Source: Aphrophora alni (taxonomy: Eukaryota > Arthropoda > Insecta > Hemiptera > Aphrophoridae). From it: a stretch of DNA of 64,000 nt. Position 1 is the first letter of the stretch. Each line of letters opens with the position of its first letter. Of the stretch, positions 1 through 11,480 are shown in pieces. A program made the translations under genes and the position numbers. The DNA is taken from contig OY740769.1 in assembly GCA_963513935.1 (NCBI GenBank), positions 36,049,120 to 36,113,119 on the forward strand, given 5' to 3'. The notes below the pieces were generated by a model. It had not been told where the DNA came from and made no database searches. It saw nothing but the letters and a program-made list of their open reading frames with translations.

Positions 1-164
1 TATAATTATAATAAATATCTGTAAAACTCTTGGTACAATTAGGATACTCTATAACAATTTGTGTATCTAAATAATTTTTAAAAAACTTTTTTTTTAAATA
101 ATGTAAACTTATAAATATCCAAAAAAAGTAAATAATAAGTTCTTGTCTTAGTTTCTGTGTAGAA

Positions 165-400
165 TTCAATGCGTCAGAAATCATGCAACTGAAAAAGTGA
201 TGGAAAAGGAAGAACTTCAAAACTCATCAATGTCAAGTGTTCTGGAGTAGTATGGAACAACGGGCTAAACTGGATCCATGAAGCCAATTAGTGTGAACAA
301 TAGAGGATAGCACAAAGCGAACAAAAGGTACAAATTAATGACTGACAATGTCGAGTTGCCTCACCCATTCTAGTTACACCTAACTATTATTATTGTTTAT
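165..400. repeat. Dispersed repeat A, copy 1
   Basis: This stretch aligns by eye with 8200-8430 in the same orientation. Shared landmarks in order are AACTCATCAAT, GGATCCATGAAGCCAATTAG, AGCGAACAAAAGGTACAAAT and GACAATGTC, followed by a CTCAYCCATTCTARTTAC end. Many substitutions and small indels separate the copies, so both are old. On the minus strand both can be read as a peptide containing LIGFMDP, but copy 1 has a stop there, so I take it as DNA repeat homology rather than a gene. No inverted ends or target duplication were seen. Family unknown. Confidence 0.75.
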
Positions 401-739
401 AGACATATTGCTGTAAACAAAAACATAAAAAACTACGTTTCAGTAGTATTCATTGAAAGACTAAACAACACCATTTCAACAATTTTTTAAATAATATAGA
501 TGGGCAATTTAAATTTTGTATTTTTTGAAGAAATTACAGTATAAATTGTAAAATTTAAACAAACAATCTACAATGAAACTACAGATATACCCGTCCAAAC
601 GTGGATATAATCATTATTTAAATAATCAACATTGTGTATTTCTTACGGTGGAATTTCAATATTTTGATTAATCAAAAATTAGAATATATATAACTTACAT
701 ATTGCTATATTTGAAGAAATGGCAATGTATATTTTATAA

Positions 740-798
<59 letters not shown>

Positions 799-2070
799 GT
801 AACTTATAAGTATAATATATATTTTATAAGTATAACTCGGCCTATTTCAAAGGACATTAATATAAATTTTATTATTAATTATACTTAAAAAATATTTATA
901 TAAAAATTATGATTTGGGGTAGTAAAAAGTTTTTTTTATATAAATTTATATTATATATACATATATTATATATTATATTATATGTATTATATTTTTTTAA
1001 ACATATATATTTATTTATTTATTAAACTGGGCATCCACGTACATGATGCTGAAACAAGTTAAAGAAATATCGTCACCTAATAAAATGGATTAAGTGGTAG
1101 TTGCATAGAATAACTAAACTGAAAACTAAAAAAAAATAGTATATAAAGAGATTGATGTTTTTCTGTAATGCAGTTACGTATTTCAATAATTGAGTAACAA
1201 TTGTCCTTTCAAGGCTTATAGTTTCAAATTTAGTTGTAACGTTTAATATTAGACGAAATTTTAATATAAATGAATGAAACATTTTTGTACCAGCTCAATT
1301 GCTGTATAAATATATTTATTTATATAATTATACTTATTTATAACATTTTGTAAAACAATACTTCAGCTCCGGTTATATGACTAATCTCTTATAAGGACGT
1401 CCATAAGTCAGTTGCCAAAGTCGATGTACCGTTCTTAGGAACATTTGCATTTATCACCTTGAATTAATGAATCTAAAATAAAACACTGTGTAGGCAAATA
1501 TTTAAACAATATAGCCAAACTCCTTAACGGAGTTATCTTTTAAATATCCATAGTAACTTGAAATTGGTATAATGACTTTAAGATCAAAATAATTTGTATA
1601 GTTTAGGATACATTTATTTAGACACTTAAAATATAATGACCACAACAGATGAGAACGTTAGGTTCTTGACACTTATTTATTTATTTCCTCAAAGCTAAAA
1701 CCAGGAAATCCTTCTATTCCTTTTATGTAAAAATATAAATTGAAAAACTTTAAGAAGTCGAAACTACAACAGAGTATTGGAATTGACTTTTAGCTTTATT
1801 ATTTGTTTTTATCTATTAAATTTCGAAAAAAAAACTTTGATCATATAAAAAAACACGTCGCAAAAAGTTCATACCACGCAGTTTTATACACAACTTTTCT
1901 CATACCGCTCCTTATGTAACATTTCCCCAAAACATTTATTAAAGATTTACCTCTTTGTTTCTCCTTTATCGTCCACAAAATAAAACCCTCACACTTCAAA
2001 ACTACTCTGATATATTTCGATTTGTTATAATACTTGAAACTTGTCTAATTAAATTACTCGTATGAACTAA
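401..2070. other. AT-rich stretch without a gene
   Basis: Very AT-rich sequence with stop codons in all frames. It holds a long AT dinucleotide run at 746-795 and many short A/T homopolymers. The longest open frame (minus strand, 1073-1282) has a low-complexity composition and matches nothing I recognise. Confidence 0.6.
746..795. repeat. (AT)n microsatellite
   Basis: About 25 uninterrupted AT units, preceded by imperfect AT-rich sequence. Likely length-polymorphic and hard to assemble exactly. Confidence 0.95.
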
Positions 2071-2074
2071 ACAT

Positions 2075-2300
2075 CGATTCACTTCGCGTTCGGCGAATTT
2101 ATCAGACCATATGGGAGGACGATATCATTCCTTTAAATACCTGGAGCGTTCGCTTAATAATCGACCACACTAAGCGATAGCTGGAACTGCACTGAGTAGG
2201 CTACTCTTGCCTCCAGTTAGTCGGCTATGCACAAATACAAGACGCGGTAGTTCAAATACTGTAGGTAAAAGGTTCCGTCATAGTAGTGAATCACCACATT
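2075..2300. promoter_or_regulatory. CpG-dense island, candidate promoter or untranslated first exon
   Basis: This segment stands out from its AT-rich surroundings by composition and by roughly 15 CpG dinucleotides, including TTCGCGTTCGGCGAAT near the start and GACGCGG near the end. It contains an inverted pair CGCTTA...TAAGCG around 2152-2175 and a possible 5' splice site CTGTAG|GTAAAA near 2265 on the plus strand. No coding frame is convincing. It could be a promoter with noncoding first exon, a regulatory element, or an unrecognised transposon end. The call rests only on composition and one splice-like word. Confidence 0.2.
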
Positions 2301-2824
2301 CGTCTCATAATTAGAGAGTCGAACACATGTTTGATTGGAAAAAGTTTGTTGTTCAATAAATGATTTATCTCATTCTCATAAGCTATATAAATTTCGAACT
2401 CGTCTAAGTATTTCAATCCTCTTCCTCCTTACACACAAGGTACATTATTATATTCATATTATTATTAAAATTTGAATACTTGTGACCTGTATTATGCAGG
2501 TGTTCTGTGAATAGAGTATATCCCTCAAATAGTTCATAATTCAAATTATTGGGGAACATCATTTTTATATGTCTTGTACTGTATGTAAAATTATTAATTA
2601 AATGTTTAATAAAAGAGGGGTATTTGTAATAAATAATAATCGAAACATTTAATTTTCTAAAAAAAATTTAAAAAAAGAAAAAAGTGTTTCATAAAAACGA
2701 TCTAAATTTAAAAAATGCATTTTTCTATTTTCAAACTAGGTACTGTAACTATAAGTTACCTTATTGTATAGGTTAACTATTTGTTAACTTATTTCAGAAA
2801 CTAGTACAATATATTGAACTCAAT

Positions 2825-3120
2825 AGAAAGATACCTAAGTGTTTGCACACCTTACAGCAGAAAAAGGATCAATACAATATGTTATAATCAACGTTGAAGT
2901 TGTAGTGACACAGATTTCCTCTTTTCAAACAAACTAGAACACTCTGATAAGAAGAGACATGTTTTATAAATAAACTGTAATATCATCAGCAAGTGATATT
3001 CTTGAGTCTTTATATCGAGTTTGTGTCACATCTAAATCATTCACAGCATGATTAATACACATTTCATTAACTTTATCAATACCGATTGTAAACAGATCTC
3101 GTTAGTGTATTACTTTTATA
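2825..3120 (-). pseudogene. Possible reverse-transcriptase remnant (non-LTR type)
   Basis: On the minus strand one frame reads VNDLDVTQTR, then ISLADDITVYL followed by a stop (complement of about 2965-3060). This looks like the block around the catalytic ADD of non-LTR reverse transcriptases, where a ND-L strand precedes FADD or YADD. The residue before ADD is L rather than the usual Y or F. About 45 codons further, in another frame, VCKHLGIFL (complement of about 2828-2855) resembles the VKHLGI-L block that follows. Known: this order is typical of such enzymes. Inference: a short, frameshifted fragment. The match is short and could be chance. Confidence 0.28.
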
Positions 3121-3300
3121 CTTACAAGCCTTAATTGGTGTCACAATAATTATACAATTTAAAATACTAATTTTCTGTACAATATGACTTTTCACCCACT
3201 TGTTGTCTATAACTTCAGTTCTTTTTTGCGTTTTTGATGTTGTCTTGGTGAAAATTTGAGTTTATAATTGGTTATTGATTACAACTTAAATAAGTAACTT

Positions 3301-4489
3301 TTTGAGTGTTTTCGCAATATTCATTAACAATATTTTTGTCACCAATTTAAATTAATATATTTATTTTACCAAATTACTAAAAACATTTATACATTAACGT
3401 ACAAATACTTCTCAGCTATAATTGAAATTTTGCGAGATAGGCTATAATTACATATTTTTCCCTCAACCATATTTTAAATAAAAATCACACCAATGTAATA
3501 ACGTGTAGTAACATCTGTCGGAAAAAAAATAAGCCAGCATTGTGTTAAAATTTAAATTTGAAAATATGAATACAATATGTGTATGGTTTATGTTGTCTGA
3601 TTCAAAGGTTAACTTTATATTGTGTGAGTGCGTGTGTGTGTGTGTGTGCGTGCACGCGCTCATCCGTGTGTATGTCTGTAAATAGTTTTACAATATTGGT
3701 TTCTGAGGTGATAAACAGGCTTTAAGTAAACAATGTATAGTATTAATACAATATAAACATAGAGCATCAAAGTTGTTATTAGCTGAAATGGACTATTGTT
3801 GAAGGTCAGGTATTAAGTCAAGTGTATTAAGATATATCAATAATTTAAAGAGGATCTAATATGATTCTGTCACAACAAAACATGAAAGATTGGTCAGTTC
3901 CAAAATCAGTAACATATTGGTGACGGATTGAAGTAGACGTAATAAAAAAACAGAAAGCTGTAGACTGATTGTGCATGGGATGTTGTAAAAAATATATTGA
4001 CTTAATCTAGACGATTCAGTAGACACAAATAAACGGCGAACTTAAATTAGCATGCATTGTAGAAATATTTTATATATGTACACTTTAGTCTGCCCACAGT
4101 TTGAACTAATGTTACTAAATACTGTAGATTGGCCGATTAATAATTGACTTTATTTGTTAGAACGGAATACATAATACCTATATTATTATTACATACGTGT
4201 AACACAATAACAGGTCAAATTATTGATAACCAAAATCTCAGCAAATACACGTAATATAACTAAAACGTAACTAAAAAAAAGCGTATTAAATTTTTGATAT
4301 CTAATATATAGTGTATGGATTTAAAATATTAGACAAAAGTAGTATCTCTATGTTATTTAAATCTACTTTGAATTAAATTTTAAATAATTGTTACTTCATT
4401 TTTAAAATTTAGTATAAATGCCTATTTATATATGTTGATTTTTAAATACTTTATAATTTGAACTTCGCAAACTCCATAATAATTATGTA
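3301..4489. other. AT-rich stretch without a gene
   Basis: No coding signal or inverted-repeat element seen. It includes a GT-rich microsatellite near 3621-3650. Confidence 0.6.
3621..3650. repeat. (GT)n microsatellite, interrupted
   Basis: A run of GT units with a few G-A and C interruptions, ending in TGCACGCGC. The minus-strand reading frame across it (repeated HT residues) is an artefact of the repeat. Confidence 0.85.
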
Positions 4490-4670
4490 CATTGACATTA
4501 TCTTGTGTGAATTATAATTTCTATTATTCCAGTGACATGAAATAACTTATTCACATTAACATATAAAGAGGTATTCTGTTTTTAGCTAGAGCATGTTACA
4601 ATTATTATAAATAAATAACTTTGTTGAAACACGCTCTGAGTATAATGAGATACTTCAACACAACTCGTTA
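4490..4670. repeat. Dispersed repeat B, copy 1
   Basis: Aligns with about 42255-42400 in the same orientation. Shared landmarks are AACATATAA(A/T)GAGG, TTTTAG(C/A)TAGAG(C/T)ATG, CAATTAT, and TAATGAGATACTT. Copy 2 lies at the edge of the mariner element at 40.85-42.27 kb, so the mariner may have inserted in or beside a copy of this repeat. No coding content; family unknown. Confidence 0.6.
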
Positions 4671-5816
4671 TTGCAGTATGCAAATATATATAACGTTATG
4701 CCGCTACTATGCAAGTAATCTTTAGCAATAGGAAACAAATATATTAGATGTTTATTTTATGTATACAGTAAAATTGTTTCGATGGTATTAAAATAGTGTT
4801 CCTTAAAACTGATTTATTTAATCGTTTTGTCAACAATTAAACTAAATAGATTATAATTCTACGTCTAACTATAGTTCTAACTATACACATTCAAAATAAC
4901 GATGTTACTGACAAAATTGAAATTTTGTACCTTATACTGCACTATTTTAATTATTATTTTATATGGATCAATAGGGGTGGAGTGTTTGCATGAACTATGT
5001 TCAGTGCAACGTAAACATTTTAGACTTTTATATTTACAAAAACGTTAGTTACAAACTATAATTGTTCATATGGTTTTAAAATAGTATCTATCTAAACCTA
5101 ATCTCTATTTTGTACACAATACTTCAAACTAAAATTCTTTAAATTATGTACAATTTTACAGATTTTAATTTATAGCCTAATGCTATCTATACTTTCTTTT
5201 ATATTACACAATTGAAAATTTTCACTTCAGTCTGTACTGTAACATAATTTCTGTTTATTATTGTAACTGATAACCAATGGTAAATTTGTTGCGTATAATA
5301 TCCATAAATTCTTTAGAAAAATCGTATTCGTAGCTTTGTCATTATTTTATTTGGAGCAATTAGGGATAAGCTTATTAGAAAAAAAATTAAATAAGTTCAT
5401 AATAAAGAAATATTTATGAAAACATAAAATTGAACTCCTTTACATTTGATTTCTTCATACATAATTAAACACATAACTCTTGTTATAAATCTAGTAATGA
5501 AACTGATATCATTTAATGAAAAGGTCTAGATTACAATACTTTATACCAGTGGAGTAAACGTGAAAACACAGGAAACAGTCATGAAGAAGAACTGAAACGA
5601 GTAAAACGCGTAAATATAAGATAAATTACTACGAGAAGGAGTTGTTGGTAAGTGAGAGATGTCCTACTTTAATTATCTAACAAAATAAAATAAGAGAGAA
5701 TTATTTTACGTAACTACCACTATTTAATTTTCAAAGGTTTGATTTTACTGTTTCCAAATATATAGTTAAAGATAATATCATATTGATAGTCTAGAGTAAC
5801 CGGATATGCTTGAATA
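4671..5816. other. AT-rich stretch without a gene
   Basis: Nothing recognisable. No frame longer than about 50 codons with sensible composition and no paired ends. Confidence 0.6.
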
Positions 5817-6263
5817 ACTAATTGTTATCTTTGACTTACCGCCAGCAATCTTGGATTAGTTCTTTTTTTCAGTTTATATTGTCACATATCTCATTACACT
5901 ACACGTGTTTCGGACATTGTCGTCCATCAATGATTAAATGGTTAGAATGATAAAAAAAGGTTTGAGGCAACCCCCACCTTCGAGCTGATAAACAGATTGA
6001 CTATCATACGCACATAACCAATGCATAGTATACTATGTAGTGCCGGCGGGGTGACATTAACGAAAAAGAAAATATTGTGTTTCTTGTGCGTGAATGTTAA
6101 GTGTATACTTGTATTTTGTGTTGAATGTTTTAACTAAGTGTTATCACCTGACGATGGACGACAATGTCCGAAACACGTGTAGTTTAATGAGATATATGAC
6201 AATATAAACTAAAAAAAAAATTAATCAAGGATTGCTGGCGATAAGTCAAAGATAACAAATAGT
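5817..6263. mobile_element. Foldback/MITE-like element with ~110-bp inverted arms
   Basis: The first ~113 bases (5817-5929) are an imperfect inverted copy of the last ~111 (6153-6263). Both arms contain GCCAGCAATC, AGTTTATATTGTCA and CACGTGTTTCGGACATTGTC (or complements). The arms are closely similar, so the element is younger than most repeats here. The central ~220 bases are unique and contain TGCCGGCGGGG. No transposase frame exists, so the element would be nonautonomous. Each arm carries a structured motif: on the plus strand CTGACGA at 6148-6154, stem GGAC/GTCC at 6156-6169, then GAAAC; the left arm carries the counterpart on the minus strand. This resembles a hammerhead-type core. No clear target duplication was found. 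Confidence 0.85.
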
Positions 6264-8199
6264 AAAGATAATAGTTTACATATTTTTATAAAGTTCCTCA
6301 AGATCCTCTTGACTTCATGGTCAGACAATTTTTAAACATGTTATTAATATATATTGTTTTTTGGAAGATACTAAAATTATTCTATGTTTTAGTTTATTAT
6401 TATTATGAAAATATCTTCTTGCTCAGAAATAACAGCCTGTGACTGAATGTAGATTAATTTGCTTTCAGGTCGTTCATATTATCATTAGTGCTACGTGTTC
6501 ACCCATACCATTTACGTCGGGTGATCAAACAAGAAGACCTGAAACCAGACTAATCACACCACGGTTAGAGAGAAAGTACTTCAAACAAATAGAAGATTTA
6601 GTTTTGAGTTGAGTTATTTGGTCTATCTAAATAAGACAAGTAGAATATTCCATTGTTTGTATTTGTGTTTTTATAATCCAAATAATCAAGATTTTTGTTT
6701 TGATCAACTTTGTTAAAAGATAAACGTAACAAACATTAATTTATTACCAAATATTTTATTAAATTTTGAGTTTATGATTTATTTTCTGTGATGAAATACT
6801 CTATGAGTGTTTTATTTTTGAAATTAAATTTTTTTCGGAATTTATATGTGATGGGTAGATGTGCAAAACTATCTTACAATCTTATTTATATACCTATAGG
6901 CTAAGTGTATTTTTTATCAGTTTGTGATTATAATTTAATTTAGTTCCCAATATCCAAACTTAGGTCCCTGAAAAGTATACAATCTTAGTGTGATAAATGT
7001 TATATAAAGAAATAATGGCATACATTTGATAATGTAATAATGACATAACTAGAAAAAAAATTGGTCAGCACATTTTAAAATTTACGTCAAATTTTAAATT
7101 GTATAAACGTTTATAATAATAGCTTTTCTCTAGCACACCAATAATACACGGAGTACTTTATTTATAAGAATATAGGATTAGTAATGGAATATAAATTGAA
7201 TAATAAAAATTACTTTGTTTTTCCAATATGTGATTCTCGTTGAATATGACTGTTATATTTTTATAATGAATACAGTTTTTATGGTAATATTTATGGAAAA
7301 CTATACTTTTAAGGCATTTAAGCGCAGAAATGAACTGCATAGAAAGATTAATATATTACAAAAAATAAACTATAATTTAGTACAGAGAGTTCTTTAAATT
7401 GTAACGGAACATACAATGATTGATATAAAAATCTATTACAATTAATCTATATTTAAGAGCACATAGGGTGTTGAAAAATTGTATTTCTATACCTCTGGAG
7501 TTGCTTTCCCATATTAAAACTAACATATTGTTGCTAAACATACCATAATATTCTATTTTCGCAAACAACCGCTGTTATGTTTTATTACAACATATTTTTC
7601 TAACTCCGGAACGTTTTGACGGATTTTCTTTTACGAATAAAATAAAGAACAATTTTCAAAAAACCTAATTAAATAACATGCTTCAAAATATTGGCTGCTT
7701 ATTTTTTTTCAAATCTAAATAACTTTAAAATGGGATATTTCTATGAAATATACCAATAAATATTTGTGTAACTTTTTCAATTTTCTATGGAATATTTTTA
7801 TTGTCAAAACAAATGGATGAAGGACACGAAATGCAAATGCATGATGAATAAAGGGTGCCTCGGGTTTCCTACGATGGTAATCACTATAGTGAGCCCCTGC
7901 AGGCACAAATTAACCATATTTAAATACCTCTGCGAGATCAAATGCATTATTTAATGTACAAATATATAGAAAGGAAAGCCAAAATATACCTATGGATCAG
8001 ATCGGTACACATTTCATTGTCTTGGGTGTAAGGGTTTCTCTGGAGCTAATATATTGTTTTAATAGTCATAGAATACAATTATGCTACCACTACCGTAAAA
8101 CATGTTATTCAGTTACTTATCTCGTATCAACGAAATTCACTTCTTTAACAAATACCAATTTAAATAGTGAATTTTCAATGAATTGACATAGTAAATTTC
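6264..8199. other. AT-rich stretch without a gene
   Basis: No convincing coding sequence. A minus-strand frame at 7715-7906 begins over a GC-richer patch with an imperfect hairpin (7855-7906) and then runs into low-complexity codons; I do not regard it as a gene. Confidence 0.55.
7855..7906. repeat. Imperfect hairpin, GTGCCT...AGGCAC
   Basis: GTGCCT at 7855-7860 pairs with AGGCAC at 7901-7906, with a GGG/CCC pair just inside and a nested CACTATAGTG palindrome (7882-7891). It is GC-rich for its surroundings. It could be the relic of a small transposon end. Confidence 0.4.
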
Positions 8200-8430
8200 G
8201 GTTCCCCAGAGTACAAACATCTGACACATTGAAAGGAAAAACACAAAACTCATCAATTTCATGTGTTTTGTAGTGGTAACGAACCATGGGGTAACGGGAT
8301 CCATGAAGCCAATTAGGGAGAACAATGGAGACAAACCTGGAGCGAACAAAAGGTACAAATTATATACAGACAATGTCTAGTTCACTCATCCATTCTAATT
8401 ACGTTTGGTTTTCAATACCATTTATTGGGA
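8200..8430. repeat. Dispersed repeat A, copy 2
   Basis: Second copy of the repeat at 165-400, same orientation, sharing GGATCCATGAAGCCAATTAG and GAGCGAACAAAAGGTACAAA. The minus-strand frame over it (8137-8373, 78 codons) is open here but interrupted in copy 1, so coding is unlikely. Confidence 0.75.
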
Positions 8431-9847
8431 TATTTGACGTAATTTGTTTTCTTAAAAATGCGAGTTAAATCGTTGATTATAAATGTGTATACACAAATAA
8501 TAATAAACAAACGTTATTATTAATAATGGCTAGTTCATCATCATCTTCATCCTAAACGTTGTAAAATTGAATATACCTCCAGATACATTCAGAGTGGCTA
8601 GTAGCTAGTGTTCTTGTTGAAGAAAAACATATTTTGAATTAAATCTTCTTCATTTCGCAAACCTAATTGTAATATTTCTTTTCCGTCGCCATAAAAGTAG
8701 AGATCTTCAACTTACTATTAAGTAACTCTAGTTGATAAGGTTAGATAACAGCTACACTAGCTCAAATTTCCTGACCACAATTTTCTCTACTGAAATTATT
8801 GTCAAGCATAACTGGACCTAATATACTGTTGCTCTCGATGACTACTATTTTATAAACATTTTTTTTTACAATGTCCAATATAAATTAATTTCTACGTGTT
8901 TTTATAACTTCCAAAAGTATATATATATATATAATGTATTGAAGATAATAGTGCATGCTAGCTATTTGTATCCTGTTATTATATGTGGATATTAAACATT
9001 GTTATTGGATGTAAATTCATTGTATCTGTCCGCAAATCTGTATAGCTTCGATACATTTAATCTAATCAAGGATTTTAAAAACGAATCCAGTAAGTAGATT
9101 ATAAATATAATAAAATTGTAAACGTGAGCTATCAGTAATATATAAGCTTGTCCATAACTTAGAAGAGTTAAAATAAAATAAAAATGAAATAAATAATAAT
9201 TTCCATCACAATAAACTTTCCACAAACTACACGACCTTTCAAATACAAAAAAGCATATTTAGTTGTTTATAGAATAAAAGCTTCATTTTACTGAATCATA
9301 AAGCTTGCCCAATAACCCACGGTTCTGTTTTTATATATTATAATACGTCTCCTCATCTCATCTTACCACGCTTTTTACGTTGTTAAGTTTTGAGTTGTAA
9401 ATTATATCTCAATTATATTATAACCAAAAAATTACTACAAGTATCTGATTTGGAGAACCACTTATAACTTAGCGAACCAACTTAGCAAAGTAGTTAGGAT
9501 TAAAATGTTTATTGTGGAGATTTTTGTGATGCTCTCATAATCTGATATGTATATCATGTTATTGACTCTAAAGATCCTTAGAGATTAGAAGAGTGTTGAA
9601 AATAATTCTTTGATAGATGAGGCTGCGTAACGTGATGCATGTTGGATTAGAAATATGTGTGATATCTCAGTTATACGATATGCCTGTTTAATGTTCGATT
9701 TATATAGCGGTGTTTAAATGGTATCGTACTTATACTCTTTAGAAATAATATTGTTTTCTTTAAATTAAAATTTTACGACTACAAAGAAAAATATTTGTTT
9801 TAAATCCGCCTGAGCGTGCAATGTAATTAAAATAATAATCATTGAAT
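8431..9847. other. AT-rich stretch without a gene
   Basis: No recognisable gene. A short TA run lies near 8920-8932. The minus-strand frame 8992-9225 is rich in hydrophobic and Tyr residues, as AT-rich noise usually is. Confidence 0.6.
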
Positions 9848-9935
9848 AATGTCTTTTTCTCAAGTATTACTCATTTAATTTAAGTGCATAGATGTTTATA
9901 ACTGATAATGCATGCACAGTTGATAATATATTAGT
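9848..9935. repeat. Dispersed repeat C, copy 1
   Basis: Aligns with 11398-11480 in the same orientation: CTTTTTCTCAAGTATTAC, then AGTGCATA, TGTTTA and TGATAAT at matching spacing. Short and divergent. Homology does not obviously extend beyond about 90 bp. Confidence 0.5.
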
Positions 9936-11397
9936 TTATGTACATACCGGTAGCATTAGTACAAGAGCATAAAAGGGAAGGGTCTCCAGATAGGAATAGT
10001 GAAATAATGGTATATAATATAGTCTTTGATCACAGGAACTTTTAGACAAAAACTTGGAGTTGTTTTAACCTCTAATAGGAGAGGAGGGAAGACTGCGAAA
10101 TTATAAAAAGCCGAGTGAATCAAAAACATATTCGACTATTGCAACATTTCTTTATTTGTGGAACACCATCAAGTTCCTGATAACGTAACTGACTTGGTGG
10201 ATATTTGGTGTTAAAGGCTGTGGTCAACTGAAGAGGAAAATATAGTATGTTGCCAAAATGTACACCTGATTCAAAGCATCGGGTTGAGTCGTTAGTGAAA
10301 AGAAAAATGATTTATGTTAAATTCTTGAGAGGAAAAAAGAAAATTATGTACGTAAGATATCTCTATATTTTACTAGCCATCAGTAAATAGTTTACTTTAA
10401 AACGTTCCATTATTGTTCATTAAGTAAAAACCATGTTAAGGTGGAGTGAATTATTTACAGGTTAGTGTAGGTATTAAAAATCGCTTAAAAACTTTGCTTT
10501 ACTTCTAAATTACGATTTATTATTATAAAATGATTTAAAATTTAATTATATCTTTAAATTATACATAATTAATTACCTGAAGAAATTAAAAGTTACAAAA
10601 GTATTAAGTTTGTAATATATGTATCTTATTTATCGATTTACCAGGAACAATATTGGCCGTTAAACAAGTAATCTAATACACTAAACCATTGAATAGAATC
10701 TACCATTTACTACTTAACAAGAATAAAAATTCCAACGTTAACTGCAACTAATATTAACTCAATGTTAATGTTCTGATGGGGGGGGGGTCAATTAGTTGAT
10801 TGCCCAAAGAGGTTAGAGTATAAACACAATTTGTTAATAAAATTTAAAACAATAAAACTGTTCATCCCAGCGTGTTAATTATGCACTTTTGTAATTATTG
10901 ATGTCCAAATATATATTTTGGCGTTAATAATTGAATTTTTAAAACAAATTGTTATCAATTAATTATTTTACATGGATATTAAATATTGAAAAACGTTATT
11001 ATATTAATGAAAATAGTCAATTTTCACAACAAGTATAAACCAATGAACAATGTATCATCCTCAGTTGCGATCGGCACACAATCTCTAGGTAATATACATA
11101 ATGGGGTTAGGTTAGACATTGCAGGGAAACCTAAGGGCTGGTATGTTTTATTTGAGTTTCAGTGCAAATTGTAAATGAGGATGCCCACTTATTCGTTAAA
11201 ACGTCGTCTCTTTCATAGTGTGCTTCATTGTTGTGAAAATTAGAGTTTAGTATTTTTTACAAGAATAAATAGTATTATCCTCGCGACATTGGTGAAGTTG
11301 GTTGATAGTTGAAACACTTGAATTTTGTATTGTTGTAAAAAATTCAATAAGCTTTCTAATTCTCTACAGTGGTATGAACGTGTTTGTTTTATTTTGA
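9936..11397. other. Stretch without a confirmed gene
   Basis: Contains a ten-base G run at 10778-10787. At 10190-10262 on the plus strand the frame reads IWC, a stop, then TEEENIVCCQN, which weakly resembles the cysteine-rich P2X7-type domain found in some animal proteins. A frame at 10986-11174 is open but unrecognised. Confidence 0.45.
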
Positions 11398-11480
11398 GGC
11401 TTTTTCTCAAGTATTACACCTTAAATAAAGTGCATATGTGTTTAAGAATGATAATAAATATTACTATATGTTTTACAAGC
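11398..11480. repeat. Dispersed repeat C, copy 2
   Basis: Second copy of the short repeat at 9848-9935, about 1.5 kb away in the same orientation. It may be a remnant of a local duplication or two copies of an unidentified element. Confidence 0.5.

Noticed and set aside
3463..3663. Minus-strand frame with a run of HT residues
   Set aside because: Translation of a GT microsatellite followed by AT-rich sequence.
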